Of a DNA stretch of 64,000 nucleotides, positions 16,492-25,281 are shown piece by piece; position 1 is the stretch's first letter; each line of letters starts with the position of its first letter. Under the pieces are notes generated by a model that saw only the letters and a list, made by a program, of their open reading frames with translations, did not search any database and had not been told where the DNA came from. Position numbers and translations under genes: made by a program. The DNA comes from SCGC-AAA076-P13 sp964276235 (lineage in GTDB: Bacteria > Pseudomonadota > Gammaproteobacteria > Magnimaribacterales > D2472), in NCBI GenBank assembly GCA_964276235.1, contig CAXYEK010000001.1, forward strand, positions 124,001 to 188,000, given 5' to 3'.

Positions 16492-17472
16492 ATGGCAGAA
16501 TATAAAACATATGAATACGTATGGCTTGATGGTTATAAGCCTGAGGCCTCAATGAGAAGCAAAGTTAAAGCTACTGATGCTGATACGCCACCAGATTGGT
16601 CTTTTGATGGATCGTCTACACAACAAGCTGAGGGCGGCAGTTCAGACTGTCTGCTTATTCCTGTTCAGACTTATTTAAATCCAACAGCACCTGATCATCT
16701 TGTCCTGTGCCAAGTGCATGCAGCCGATCATACTGTTCACCCTTCTAACTCAAGAGCAGCTGCTGAAAAAGTTGTTACTGATGAATGGTGGTTTGGTTTT
16801 GAGCAAGAATACTTTTTTACTAACCTAGATGGAACTATCTTAGGTTGGGAAAATGGAGAGCCTGCTCCTCAAGGAGATTACTACTGCGGAGTTGGAGCCG
16901 GAAATGCAGTAGGCAGAGAAATTTCTGACATTCATCTTCAAGCTTGTCTTGATGCTGGAATTAAACTTACTGGAACTAATGCCGAAGTAGCTTTAGGTCA
17001 GTGGGAATATCAGTGCTTTGGAAGTGGAATTAAAGCTGCTGATGATTTATGGGCTAGCAGATATCTTTTATACAAAATTGCAGAAGAATTTGGAGTTGGA
17101 GTGAATATTCATCCTAAACCAAAGACTGGTGACTGGAACGGCTCAGGAATGCATTGTAATTTCTCTAACGATGAAATGAGAAATAATGGGACAGAAGAAT
17201 TATTCTCCTCAATGTGTGACAAGCTTGGTGAAGTTCATTCAGATGGAATAGCTGCATATGGATCTGATAATGATATGAGACTGACAGGCCTTCATGAAAC
17301 TCAAAGCATTAATGAGTTTTCATATGGTGTAAGTGATAGAGGAGCTAGTATACGTATTCCTGTTTATACTGTTGAGCATAATTGGAATGGTTATCTGGAA
17401 GATAGAAGGCCTGCTTCAAATGCAGATCCATATAAAATCCTATCTCACATCGTAGGAACATTAACAAAATAA
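16492..17472 (+). CDS. glnII: Glutamine synthetase type II (GSII)
   Basis: Makes glutamine from glutamate, ammonia and ATP. At 326 residues it is much shorter than the ~470-residue bacterial type I enzyme and follows the rhizobial/eukaryotic type II pattern throughout: YEYVWLDGYKPEASMRSK, WSFDGSSTQQAEGGSSDC, WWFGFEQEYFF, GDYYCGVGAGNAVGREI, HPKPKTGDWNGSGMHCNFS and SYGVSDRGASIRIP. The adenylylation loop of type I enzymes is absent, so control should be transcriptional. Upstream lie a sigma-54 promoter and two NtrC-like sites; downstream a terminator, then ntrBC. AGGAGA at 16482-16487 sets the start. Confidence 0.95.
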   Translation: MAEYKTYEYVWLDGYKPEASMRSKVKATDADTPPDWSFDGSSTQQAEGGSSDCLLIPVQTYLNPTAPDHLVLCQVHAADHTVHPSNSRAAAEKVVTDEWWFGFEQEYFFTNLDGTILGWENGEPAPQGDYYCGVGAGNAVGREISDIHLQACLDAGIKLTGTNAEVALGQWEYQCFGSGIKAADDLWASRYLLYKIAEEFGVGVNIHPKPKTGDWNGSGMHCNFSNDEMRNNGTEELFSSMCDKLGEVHSDGIAAYGSDNDMRLTGLHETQSINEFSYGVSDRGASIRIPVYTVEHNWNGYLEDRRPASNADPYKILSHIVGTLTK

Positions 17473-17484
17473 TGACCCAAATAT

Positions 17485-17514
17485 ATCGACTCCTTGAAAG
17501 AGGAGTCGATTTTT
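17485..17514 (+). terminator. Rho-independent terminator after glnII
   Basis: ATCGACTCCT (17485-17494) pairs with AGGAGTCGAT (17501-17510) around the loop tgaaag and is followed by a run of T. It lies 12 bases past the glnII stop and should separate high-level glnII transcription from ntrBC, with partial read-through possible, as at E. coli glnA-ntrBC. Confidence 0.9.
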
Positions 17515-17518
17515 CATA

Positions 17519-18609
17519 ATGTTTAAAATAGAAAATTTAAACTCTTTATTACTAAATCAGCTAGCTTCAGAAATAATAGTCCTGGATGAAGCTTTGGATA
17601 TCTTATGGTTGAATGATTCAGCTGCATCAAATGGGTGGATAGGTCCTTACTGACAAAAAAAATCCTATTAAGGAATCAATTTCTTGAAAAAACAAGTAAC
17701 GAATTAGCAAAGCTATTGGGAGACTGCATATCATCAAAGAACTCTATAACTAAAAGAGATTTTGAGTTAGAAAAGCCTAATGAAAGCCGAAGAATTGTTG
17801 ATCTTACTGTTAGCTGGTCGCATTCAGATAATATATTAATATTAGAGCTTCTGTGTGTCGATAATCTAAATAAAATTATTGATTCTTCTAAAACATTCTC
17901 AACACAAAAAATTGCCGCAAACCTTGCCAGAACTCTTGCTCATGAAGTGAAGAACCCTTTATCAGGAATAAAAGGGAGTGCACAAATCTTGTCATCTAAA
18001 CTTTCTGATGATTTTTCAAAAAAGTTCTTAAAAATTATTATTGATGAAACTGAGCGATTAAATAACATCGTAACTAAAATTCTAACTCCGCCAAAAAGAC
18101 CTAAGTTAGAGCTTTTTAATATTCATTCAGCATTGGAGAAGGTTTTTGCTTTATCTCAGGCTGATGAACAAGAGAATCTTAAAATATTTAGAGATTATGA
18201 TCCCAGTATTCCTGAGATATATGGAGATGAGGACTTATTCATTCAAGCAATACTGAATATAATAAAGAATGCTCAGCAAGCTTTATCAAGTGCTGATGAT
18301 CCTGAAATTACTATAAAATCTAGGGTTGCTTATAGCCAGCCTATAAACGGTAATCTTCATTCAACTCTTTGTGAAGTTAGTATTATTGATAATGGCCCAG
18401 GCATTCCTGTAGATATTCAAGATCAGGTCTTTTTCCCAATGGTTTCTTCAAAAGAAGATGGTTCTGGACTTGGACTTTCAATATCTCAAGATATTATTAG
18501 AATCCATGGCGGAGCTATTTCATTTGAGACGAAAAAGGGTAAAACTGCATTTTCAATATTAATCCCAATTAATGTTGAATCTAAAAAAGATGAGGTTAAA
18601 AGTGCATAA
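17519..18609 (+). CDS. ntrB: Nitrogen regulation sensor kinase NtrB (frameshifted in the PAS domain)
   Basis: Histidine kinase/phosphatase that sets the phosphorylation of NtrC in response to PII. From the ATG at 17519 the frame encodes LNSLLLNQLASEIIVLDEA and LDILWLNDSAASNGW, matching the NtrB PAS start, and then stops at 17651. The rest continues one frame away, where the first start codon is a GTG at 17635. The kinase core is intact: LAHEVKNPLSGIKGSAQILS with the phospho-acceptor histidine, a DYDPSIPEIYGDEDLF stretch, IDNGPGIP and GSGLGLSI. Joined, it has about 363 residues (E. coli 349). Either the true gene is shifted by one base between 17617 and 17650, or the cell makes a PAS-less kinase from 17635. 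Confidence 0.85.
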
Positions 18610-19978
18610 GGTTTGGGTTGCTGACGATGATAGCGCTATTCGAGTAGTTTTAGAGGAGAGTTTATCTAGCTCTGGCTTTGATGTAAGAACATTTTCGTCT
18701 GGTGAAGATGTTGTACTTCAACTTAAGAACGAGGTTCCTGATTTAATTCTTACCGACGTACAAATGCCAGGAATGTTAGGTTACGATCTTCTAAAACACA
18801 TTAATGATAATTATGAAGATCTCCCAGTAATAATTATGACTGCTTTTACTGATATGCAAGCAGCTATTGATTCATATGGTGGTGGTGCTTTTGAATATAT
18901 ACCTAAGCCATTTGATCTTGACGAGGCTATTCAAATTATAAATAGAGCATTAGAAAAAAAACCAAAAACTAGAGGATTAAAAACTAAAGCTAAAACTGAC
19001 ATTATTGGTGAATCATCTTCTATGCAAGTCGTTTTTAGAGCTATTGGTAAACTATCCAATACGAATGCAACAGTATTGGTTCAGGGAGAATCTGGAACTG
19101 GCAAGGAGCTAATTGCAAAATCTCTTCATAAAAATAGCCCAAGGTATGATATGCCTTTTATAGCTCTCAATATGGCTGATATTCCAAAAGAATTAGTAGA
19201 GTCTGAATTATTTGGACATGAAAAAGGAGCATTTACAGGAGCGGTGGATAAAAGAATTGGTCGATTCGAGCAAGCTAATGGAGGAACTCTATTTTTAGAT
19301 GAAATTGGAGATATGCCTCTTGATTCACAAACAAGACTTTTGAGAGTTTTATCTAATAAAGAGTTTTATAGAGTTGGAGGAGATAAACCAATTAAAGTTG
19401 ATGTGAGAATAATTGCAGCTACTCATCAGAATCTAAATAATCTTGTATCTCAAAAATCATTTAGAGAAGATCTTTTTTATAGATTGAATGTTATAAAGAT
19501 TGAAGTTCCGCCATTAAGAGATAGAAAGGAAGATATTGATGTATTGACAAAGTATTTCTTAAAAAATCATTCTGATTCACTAGGTGAAGAACTAAGAGTT
19601 TTATCAGAAGAAACAATGAAAGTAATTTCAAATTATGACTGGCCAGGTAATGTTAGACAATTAGAAAACATTTGTTACTGGCTTACTCTAATGTCTCCTA
19701 CTCAAAATGTAAAAGTACAAGATTTACCTACTGAAATCAAAGATTATGAAATTACTGAATCCCCAACATCATCTTGGGAAGATAATTTTTCTTATTGGAT
19801 AAGAAATGTTGCTGAAACTTTAGACAAAGACCTGCTTAATGTTGCTAATTCAAAATTAGAAAAAATTATTATTAATGCTGCATTAGATCAAACAAATGGC
19901 AAAAAAAATGAGGCTGCAATTTTACTGGGGCTAGGTAGAAATACCTTGGCAAAAAAAATAAAGGAACTTGGGATTTAG
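18602..19978 (+). CDS. ntrC: Nitrogen regulator NtrC (sigma-54 activator)
   Basis: Response regulator and AAA+ enhancer-binding protein that activates sigma-54 promoters. The receiver domain has the ADDD acidic pocket and phospho-aspartate D52 in LILTDVQMPGM. The AAA+ domain shows Walker A GESGTGKE (about 162-169) and the sigma-54 contact GAFTGA (about 209-214). A Fis-type helix-turn-helix closes the 458 residues (NEAAILLGLGRNTLAKKI). I start at the GTG at 18602, with GAGG seven bases before it; the ATG at 18590 is an equal alternative. It overlaps the ntrB stop and is probably co-translated with it. Confidence 0.95.
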   Translation: MHKVWVADDDSAIRVVLEESLSSSGFDVRTFSSGEDVVLQLKNEVPDLILTDVQMPGMLGYDLLKHINDNYEDLPVIIMTAFTDMQAAIDSYGGGAFEYIPKPFDLDEAIQIINRALEKKPKTRGLKTKAKTDIIGESSSMQVVFRAIGKLSNTNATVLVQGESGTGKELIAKSLHKNSPRYDMPFIALNMADIPKELVESELFGHEKGAFTGAVDKRIGRFEQANGGTLFLDEIGDMPLDSQTRLLRVLSNKEFYRVGGDKPIKVDVRIIAATHQNLNNLVSQKSFREDLFYRLNVIKIEVPPLRDRKEDIDVLTKYFLKNHSDSLGEELRVLSEETMKVISNYDWPGNVRQLENICYWLTLMSPTQNVKVQDLPTEIKDYEITESPTSSWEDNFSYWIRNVAETLDKDLLNVANSKLEKIIINAALDQTNGKKNEAAILLGLGRNTLAKKIKELGI

Positions 19979-20379
19979 ACCAGAGGCAAGTTATCCATTC
20001 TCCACTGATTGATTCCACCACTTAATATCAAAGAATTTTCAAACCCATCTTTTTTTAAGGCTTCTCCAGCATTAGCTGATTGACTTCCCATCTCACATAT
20101 CAATACGAGAGATTTATCTGATTTAATTTCATGTGATCTATCTTCAATATCTGCAAATGGAATATTGATTGACCCAGTAATATGCCCACTATTAAATTCA
20201 GATGAGGATCTTAAATCAATTAGATTTGCTTGGTCTTTATTAGATAGATTTATAAGCTCTTGGGATGAAATTCTCTTTCCGCCTTTTGTAGCATTTGATC
20301 TAATCAATAAAATAATCAGAACAAAAATTGGAACTGAATAATAGAAGTGCTCGATCAGAAAAAAAATAAACTTATCCAT
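19975..20379 (-). CDS. Membrane-anchored rhodanese-like protein (YibN type)
   Basis: A 134-residue protein with one N-terminal membrane helix (YSVPIFVLIILLIRS) and a cytoplasmic rhodanese domain: LINLSNKDQANLIDLRSSSE, GHITGSINIPFADI, and the active-site loop CEMGSQSA with its cysteine. This matches E. coli YibN in layout. The ATG at 20379 is preferred to a TTG 13 codons upstream because homology starts at the membrane helix. Convergent with ntrC (four-base overlap) and divergent from gpmA, a gene pairing also seen around yibN in other gammaproteobacteria. Confidence 0.85.
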   Translation of the reverse strand: MDKFIFFLIEHFYYSVPIFVLIILLIRSNATKGGKRISSQELINLSNKDQANLIDLRSSSEFNSGHITGSINIPFADIEDRSHEIKSDKSLVLICEMGSQSANAGEALKKDGFENSLILSGGINQWRMDNLPLV

Positions 20380-20427
20380 TCGCTCATTATCTATTAAAAT
20401 AGACTGAATGTGGTTCAAAATATAAAA

Positions 20428-21054
20428 ATGAAAAAAAGAAATCTGATATTAGTTAGACATGGTCAAAGTGAATGGAATGCTAAAAATCTTTTTACTGGGT
20501 GGAAAGATCCTGGACTTACTGAGCTAGGATTGCAAGAAGCTAAGATGGCAGGTTCGCTAATTGAAAATACAGAAATTTCTTTTGACATTATGTTTACCTC
20601 AGATTTATCTAGAGCACAGAGAACGGGTCAAATAATTCTAGAAATAATTGGTCAAGAAAATATACCTATTATTAAAAATTTAGCACTAAATGAAAGAAAC
20701 TATGGGAGTCTGGCAGGGCTTAATAAAGATGATGCGCGAAAGAAATGGGGTGAAGATCAAGTACATATATGGAGGAGATCTTTTGATATCCCTCCTCCTG
20801 ATGGTGAAAGCCTAAAAAATACTGCTGAAAGAGTTCTTCCTTATTTTGAAACAGAAATAATGCCAAAAATAAATAACGAATCTAATGTGCTTATTGCCGC
20901 TCACGGTAATTCATTAAGAGCTTTGATCATGAAATTAGATTCTATTTCTTCTGAAGAAATTGTTAAGCTCGAGATTCCAACAGGAGCTCCAATCCATTAT
21001 GAGTTTGGACAAGATGGAGAAGTCTTAAGTAAGAATAATTTATATGAGGACTGA
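20428..21054 (+). CDS. gpmA: 2,3-bisphosphoglycerate-dependent phosphoglycerate mutase
   Basis: Interconverts 3- and 2-phosphoglycerate in glycolysis and gluconeogenesis. LVRHGQSEWNAKNLFTGW holds the phospho-histidine, LNERNYGSLAGLNK the glutamate and IAAHGNSLRAL the second histidine. The 208 residues make it a short version of the 250-residue E. coli enzyme, as in many AT-rich proteobacteria. Start taken at the ATG at 20428 (MKKRNLILVRHG); a GTG at 20410 is upstream. Overlaps mutY by 11 bases. Confidence 0.93.
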   Translation: MKKRNLILVRHGQSEWNAKNLFTGWKDPGLTELGLQEAKMAGSLIENTEISFDIMFTSDLSRAQRTGQIILEIIGQENIPIIKNLALNERNYGSLAGLNKDDARKKWGEDQVHIWRRSFDIPPPDGESLKNTAERVLPYFETEIMPKINNESNVLIAAHGNSLRALIMKLDSISSEEIVKLEIPTGAPIHYEFGQDGEVLSKNNLYED

Positions 21055-22075
21055 TACACATAGTAATAATTCTGTATTCTCGAAAAATATTACCACTTGG
21101 TATATAACTAATGGGAGAGACAATCTTCCATGGAGAAAAAATGTCACTCCATACAGAATTTGGATTTCTGAAATCATGCTTCAGCAAACTCAAGTAAAAA
21201 CAGTCATACCTTTTTTTAAAATCTTCATTAAAAAATATCCAAATATAAAATCTCTTTCCTCAGCTTCTGAGGAGAATGTTTTGGCTCTATGGACTGGTTT
21301 AGGTTTTTACAGAAGGGCTAAAAATATATACAAGGCTAAAGAGATAATTAAAAACGATTTTAATAATATATTCCCTAAAACTTTTGAAGAAATAATCTCT
21401 TTACCTGGGGTTGGTGAATCTACTGCTGGTGCAATAATGTCAATCGCATATCAGCAGTCTTATCCTATCCTGGATGCTAATGTAAAAAGAGTTATATCAA
21501 GACATGAATCCGTTGAAAATAGTTCCAAATCCTCTTCAATTAAAAGTTTATGGGGTTTATCAAAACAACTTACACCTAAAGAAAATATTTTTGAATACAC
21601 CCAAGGCATTATGGATCTTGGAGCAACTGTATGCAGTACCCACGATGCAAAATGCAGTGTTTGCCCTCTAAGCATTTCATGCTTGAGTGCTTTTGATGAA
21701 AATATTAAACCCAAGAAAAATTTCAAAACAAAAGTTAAAGCAAAAAAGAATATTCACTTTTTTTTAGCCTGTTCAGATAATTCAGTCTTATTGTTTAAAA
21801 AGAATGAAGGTACTTTTTGGGAAAGCTTATGGACTCCATACGAAATACAAAATAATAAAAACAAACTAATCTTTAAGAAAAAATTTTTAAATAAAGAAAC
21901 TATTAATAAAAAGCATAAGCTATCACATATTGATTTAGATCTGACAATAGATATTTCATACTTTAAAAATACTTTTGATTTGGATACAAATTTAGAATAC
22001 AAATGGATTAATAGAGAAGATATAGACAAGTTTGGGTTACCAAAGCCTATTAAGACTATAATAGAAACATTATGA
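21044..22075 (+). CDS. mutY: A/G-specific adenine DNA glycosylase
   Basis: Removes adenine mispaired with 8-oxoguanine. LPWRKNVTPYRIWISEIMLQ opens the glycosylase fold and LPGVGESTAGAI is the helix-hairpin-helix. The 4Fe-4S ligands are present as CSTHDAKCSVCPLSISC, the C-x6-C-x2-C-x5-C pattern. The C-terminal NUDIX-like domain, which reads 8-oxoG, begins with IHFFLACSDNSVLLFKK. It has 343 residues (E. coli 350). The ATGA overlap with yggX reproduces the E. coli mutY-yggX operon. Confidence 0.95.
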   Translation: MRTDTHSNNSVFSKNITTWYITNGRDNLPWRKNVTPYRIWISEIMLQQTQVKTVIPFFKIFIKKYPNIKSLSSASEENVLALWTGLGFYRRAKNIYKAKEIIKNDFNNIFPKTFEEIISLPGVGESTAGAIMSIAYQQSYPILDANVKRVISRHESVENSSKSSSIKSLWGLSKQLTPKENIFEYTQGIMDLGATVCSTHDAKCSVCPLSISCLSAFDENIKPKKNFKTKVKAKKNIHFFLACSDNSVLLFKKNEGTFWESLWTPYEIQNNKNKLIFKKKFLNKETINKKHKLSHIDLDLTIDISYFKNTFDLDTNLEYKWINREDIDKFGLPKPIKTIIETL

Positions 22076-22341
22076 GTAAAAAAATTTTTTGTAAAAAGCT
22101 ACAAAAAGAAATGGTAAGTCTTGCCATGCCGCCTATGCCAGGACCAAAGGGTCAAGAAATTCTAGAAAATATTTCTCAAGAAGCATGGGATCAATGGAAA
22201 TCTCATCAAACAACTTTAATAAATGAAAAACATCTGGATATGTCTAACCAAGAAAATAGACAATGGCTTATAGAGCAGATGGATAAGTTCTTTAATAATG
22301 AAGATTACGAAAAAGCTTCTGGATTTAAAGCTCTAGACTAA
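22072..22341 (+). CDS. yggX: Fe(II) trafficking / oxidative-damage protection protein YggX
   Basis: Small protein linked to protection of iron-sulfur enzymes, of which its partner MutY is one. The 89 residues contain the family start IFCKKLQKEM with its single conserved cysteine, PGPKGQEILENISQEAWDQW and TTLINEKHLDMSNQENRQWL. Co-translated with mutY through ATGA. Confidence 0.93.
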   Translation: MSKKIFCKKLQKEMVSLAMPPMPGPKGQEILENISQEAWDQWKSHQTTLINEKHLDMSNQENRQWLIEQMDKFFNNEDYEKASGFKALD

Positions 22342-22478
22342 AGCGAAATTTCATCCAACATATACCCAAATAAATTTATTTTTGTTATTTTTAATTAAGC
22401 TATTCAGGCTTATAAAACTAATTCCAAGTAGTTAAATTAAGGATTATTTTCTAGCCTTTTAGAAGCCAAATATTTTGA

Positions 22479-22507
22479 TTTACAAAATAAAAAAAATAGA
22501 GTCTAAT
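22479..22507 (+). promoter_or_regulatory. Candidate sigma-70 promoter of the dehydrogenase leader
   Basis: TTTACA (22479-22484) and TCTAAT (22502-22507) are 17 bases apart, each with five of six consensus matches. A start near 22514 would put the AAGGGGGA ribosome site (about 22529-22536) and the 26-codon ORF at 22545 first on the transcript. The upstream part of this gap (22342-22478) shows nothing else that I can assign. Confidence 0.55.
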
Positions 22508-22544
22508 TTTATAAAGTCTATACATTTGAAGGGGGAAATAAAGA

Positions 22545-22625
22545 ATGCCAGATAAAACTTATTCTAGCTTCGATCCTAACATTCACAAATTTACACAAGG
22601 GCAAGGACTCAATTATGCAGAGTAA
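22545..22625 (+). CDS. 26-codon ORF ahead of the FAD/GcvT dehydrogenase (leader peptide or true N-terminus)
   Basis: From an ATG with the strongest Shine-Dalgarno in the region (GGGGGA, nine bases upstream), this frame encodes MPDKTYSSFDPNIHKF, then TQGQGLNYAE, and stops at 22623-22625. The stop lies just inside the following gene, whose ATG at 22615 is out of frame. It may be a coupled leader peptide. Alternatively it is the real N-terminus of the dehydrogenase, separated by one extra base in the A-rich GAGTAAAAAAAG junction; the fused sequence would run NYAEKKSFPTEAEVVIVG. I cannot decide between these. Confidence 0.5.
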   Translation: MPDKTYSSFDPNIHKFTQGQGLNYAE

Positions 22626-25215
22626 AAAAAGTTTTCCTACAGAAGCAGAAGTAGTAATTGTTGGCGTAGGAGGCATCGTTGGATCAATGCTAGCTTACTG
22701 GCTTACAGAGCTTGGTCAAAAAAATATTATAGGTTTAGAAAAATCTACCATAATTCCTTCAGATATAGCATCCACTGCTCATGCTTCAGACTTTGTCTAC
22801 AATACAACACATGACAAGTTAGGATGCTGGGCAACTGAATTTAGTAGAAAATTTTATGAAGATAATGGTTTCTTTTTAAAAAAAGGAGGCTTAGAAATAT
22901 GCCGTAAAGATGACGACGCACGCTGGGAAGAACTTAAGAGAAAAGTCGAATCAGGTAAAGCATTTGGCACTAATGTTAGTTTAATTTCTGCTGCTGAAGC
23001 TAAAGAAAAATTTCCTTTACTAGATGAAGAATCAATTCGTGGGGCTATGTGGGACCCAGACGCTGGTCTAGTAACGCCACGGTCTCAAGATGTAGTTAAT
23101 TTTGCCGTAGAAAGTGCTAAAGAAAAAGGTGCCCTAACTACATATACTGATACTCCAGCTTTAGACTTTGAAATAGAAAATGGACGTATTACTGGAGTAA
23201 AAACTGATAAAGGAATTATCAAAACTAGCAAAGTTATAATTGCCTCAGGAATATGGGGTCCATTAATGGGAAAAATGGCAGGTGTTCCAATTCCACTTAT
23301 GCCGGTGGAACATCCATTATTGTTTTTTGGACCGCTTCCAGAGATACAAGGTACAGATGAATTGCTTGTCTATCCACTTCTTCGTGATCAAGGTAATTCT
23401 GCTTATGTTAGAGATACAGGAAGGCTTCATGGAGGAATGCTTGAATGGGGATTCTATGAAGATAAAAATCCTCGATTGGTAGATCCTGAGGATATTGGTA
23501 ATCCAGCAAAGACAATGACTTCTGATTCAATGAGATATTTAGAACTCGAAGAGATTGCTGAACCTCTTGAAAAAGCATTCGAAACTACACCAATTCTTGC
23601 TGAGTTAGGCTGGGATGAAAAAAGTTCGTTTAATGGTCTTTTATCAGTAACTCCTGATGCTGCTTCTCTTATCGGTGAGAGCCCAGAAGTCAGAGGTTTT
23701 TGGTTGTGCGAAGCCGTATGGGTTAAAGACGGTCCTGGATGTGCAAGACTTTGTGCAGAATTAATGATGAATGGAAAAACTCAGGTAGATATGCATTCTT
23801 TTAATATTGATAGATTTTATCCTGAGCAAAAAGAAAAAGACTTTGTTAAAACTAGATCTTTTGAAAATGCGCAAACTATATATACTCCTGCTGTTCATCC
23901 AAGAGAACCTTATATTAGTCAGAGAGAAATGTTTGTAAGTCCCTTTTATACTAGAGAAAAGGAACTCGGTGGCTTCTTTGATAATGAAGTGGCAGGCTGG
24001 GAACGTGCTTTTGCATATGACAGTAATACACAAAAGCTTGATAAATACTTGCAAGAGGTTCCTGTTCGAGAAAATGAATGGGATCGACGTCATGTGCCTT
24101 ATGAAGTAGCTAATGCAGAACATCTTGCAATGAGTGACTCAGTTGGAATGATTAATCTTTCTCACTTCCCGATCATGGATATTGAAGGTCAGGATGCTGA
24201 ACGAATGTTGGAATATCTTTCTGTAGCAAAAGTTGGAGACAATACACCTGAAGGACGAGTTATTTATACTAATTTCTTAGATGAAGATGGGGGAGTTCAT
24301 GGAGACCTTACGATTTCTCGTTTAGGCACAGATCGTTATCGAATAGTTACCGGTGGTGCTGATGGCAACCGGGATTGGGTCACTTTGCGCAATTACAGAG
24401 ATGATATGGGATTGGATGCAAATATTAATATTCGAACTCATGATATTGCAACTTTAGGACTATGGGGACCTCAAGCAATGAACGCTTTAAGTCATTTTGT
24501 TGATCCTAGTGAAGTTAGTATTGAGAATTTTCCTTTTGCTACTGCAAAATATCTAACCCTCAATTTATCTGGTGGTAAAAAAATTGATGTTTGGGCTGCA
24601 CGTATTTCCTATGTCGGAGAAAGTGGCTGGGAAATCTATTTAAATAATGATAGTGAAGAAGGTTTAGCACTTTATGATTCTCTACTTGAAGTTGGTGTTG
24701 TGCCAGTTGGTATTGAAACTTATGCAAACAGCAGACGTCTTGAAAAGAGTTTTCGACTTCAGGGTGCTGACTTAGAGACTAACTATAATGCTTGTGAGTC
24801 TGCAATTGAAAGACGATTGGTAAAAAAAGCAGATTTCCATGGAAAAGCAGCACATCTTTCTCATAGAGAGGAAGAGCCATGTGCAATTCTATGCACCATG
24901 ACACTAGACGACTTAAATGTTTCAGGTAAAGGTTCACGCTATCCGGTTGGCATATCCCCAATTATTGATCCTGCTACAGGAGAAGTGCCAGTTGATAGCA
25001 AGGGTAGAAGATCTTATAGCACTGGAATGTCTTATTGTCCTTCGATTAAGAAACATGTGGTTATGGGTTACCTGCCTAAAAATATAGCTATACCAGGCAA
25101 GTCATTATTACTGTCTTACTTTAATGAAAACGGTGATGGTATATACCCTATGACAGTCCAGATAGTTGGTAAAGGTTCTATCTTTGATCCTAATAATGAA
25201 AGAGTTCGCGCTTAA
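22615..25215 (+). CDS. FAD-dependent dehydrogenase with GcvT domain (dimethylglycine/sarcosine dehydrogenase family)
   Basis: Expected to oxidise an N-methyl amine, such as dimethylglycine or sarcosine, and pass the one-carbon unit to tetrahydrofolate. Residues 13-30 form the FAD Rossmann motif (VVIVGVGGIVGSMLAYW). STAHASDF around H56 matches the position of the histidine that binds FAD covalently in this family. The D-amino-acid-oxidase fold runs to about residue 400 and the GcvT folate-binding fold fills about 440-866. At 866 residues it has full family length. Arginine codons are roughly half CGN by my hand count, unlike neighbours that use almost only AGA/AGG, so transfer is likely. The betaine methyltransferase 0.15 kb downstream would make its substrate. 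Its own AAGGA site precedes 22615. Confidence 0.85.
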   Translation: MQSKKSFPTEAEVVIVGVGGIVGSMLAYWLTELGQKNIIGLEKSTIIPSDIASTAHASDFVYNTTHDKLGCWATEFSRKFYEDNGFFLKKGGLEICRKDDDARWEELKRKVESGKAFGTNVSLISAAEAKEKFPLLDEESIRGAMWDPDAGLVTPRSQDVVNFAVESAKEKGALTTYTDTPALDFEIENGRITGVKTDKGIIKTSKVIIASGIWGPLMGKMAGVPIPLMPVEHPLLFFGPLPEIQGTDELLVYPLLRDQGNSAYVRDTGRLHGGMLEWGFYEDKNPRLVDPEDIGNPAKTMTSDSMRYLELEEIAEPLEKAFETTPILAELGWDEKSSFNGLLSVTPDAASLIGESPEVRGFWLCEAVWVKDGPGCARLCAELMMNGKTQVDMHSFNIDRFYPEQKEKDFVKTRSFENAQTIYTPAVHPREPYISQREMFVSPFYTREKELGGFFDNEVAGWERAFAYDSNTQKLDKYLQEVPVRENEWDRRHVPYEVANAEHLAMSDSVGMINLSHFPIMDIEGQDAERMLEYLSVAKVGDNTPEGRVIYTNFLDEDGGVHGDLTISRLGTDRYRIVTGGADGNRDWVTLRNYRDDMGLDANINIRTHDIATLGLWGPQAMNALSHFVDPSEVSIENFPFATAKYLTLNLSGGKKIDVWAARISYVGESGWEIYLNNDSEEGLALYDSLLEVGVVPVGIETYANSRRLEKSFRLQGADLETNYNACESAIERRLVKKADFHGKAAHLSHREEEPCAILCTMTLDDLNVSGKGSRYPVGISPIIDPATGEVPVDSKGRRSYSTGMSYCPSIKKHVVMGYLPKNIAIPGKSLLLSYFNENGDGIYPMTVQIVGKGSIFDPNNERVRA

Positions 25216-25237
25216 TTAATTTCAATTACTAATCTTA

Positions 25238-25266
25238 ATGACATTGGGTTAAATCTTTTCTATAAT
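25238..25266 (+). promoter_or_regulatory. Promoter of tRNA-Phe
   Basis: ATGACA (25238-25243) and a perfect TATAAT (25261-25266) are spaced by 17 bases, and the tRNA begins 15 bases after the -10 box. This is the closest match to the sigma-70 consensus that I found in the window. Confidence 0.8.
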
Positions 25267-25281
25267 CCAATCTCACTTAAT

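Noticed and set aside
23761..24123. 120-codon open frame on the minus strand inside the FAD/GcvT gene
   Set aside because: It mirrors a strongly conserved coding region, shows no family features and has no ribosome site; a shadow frame.
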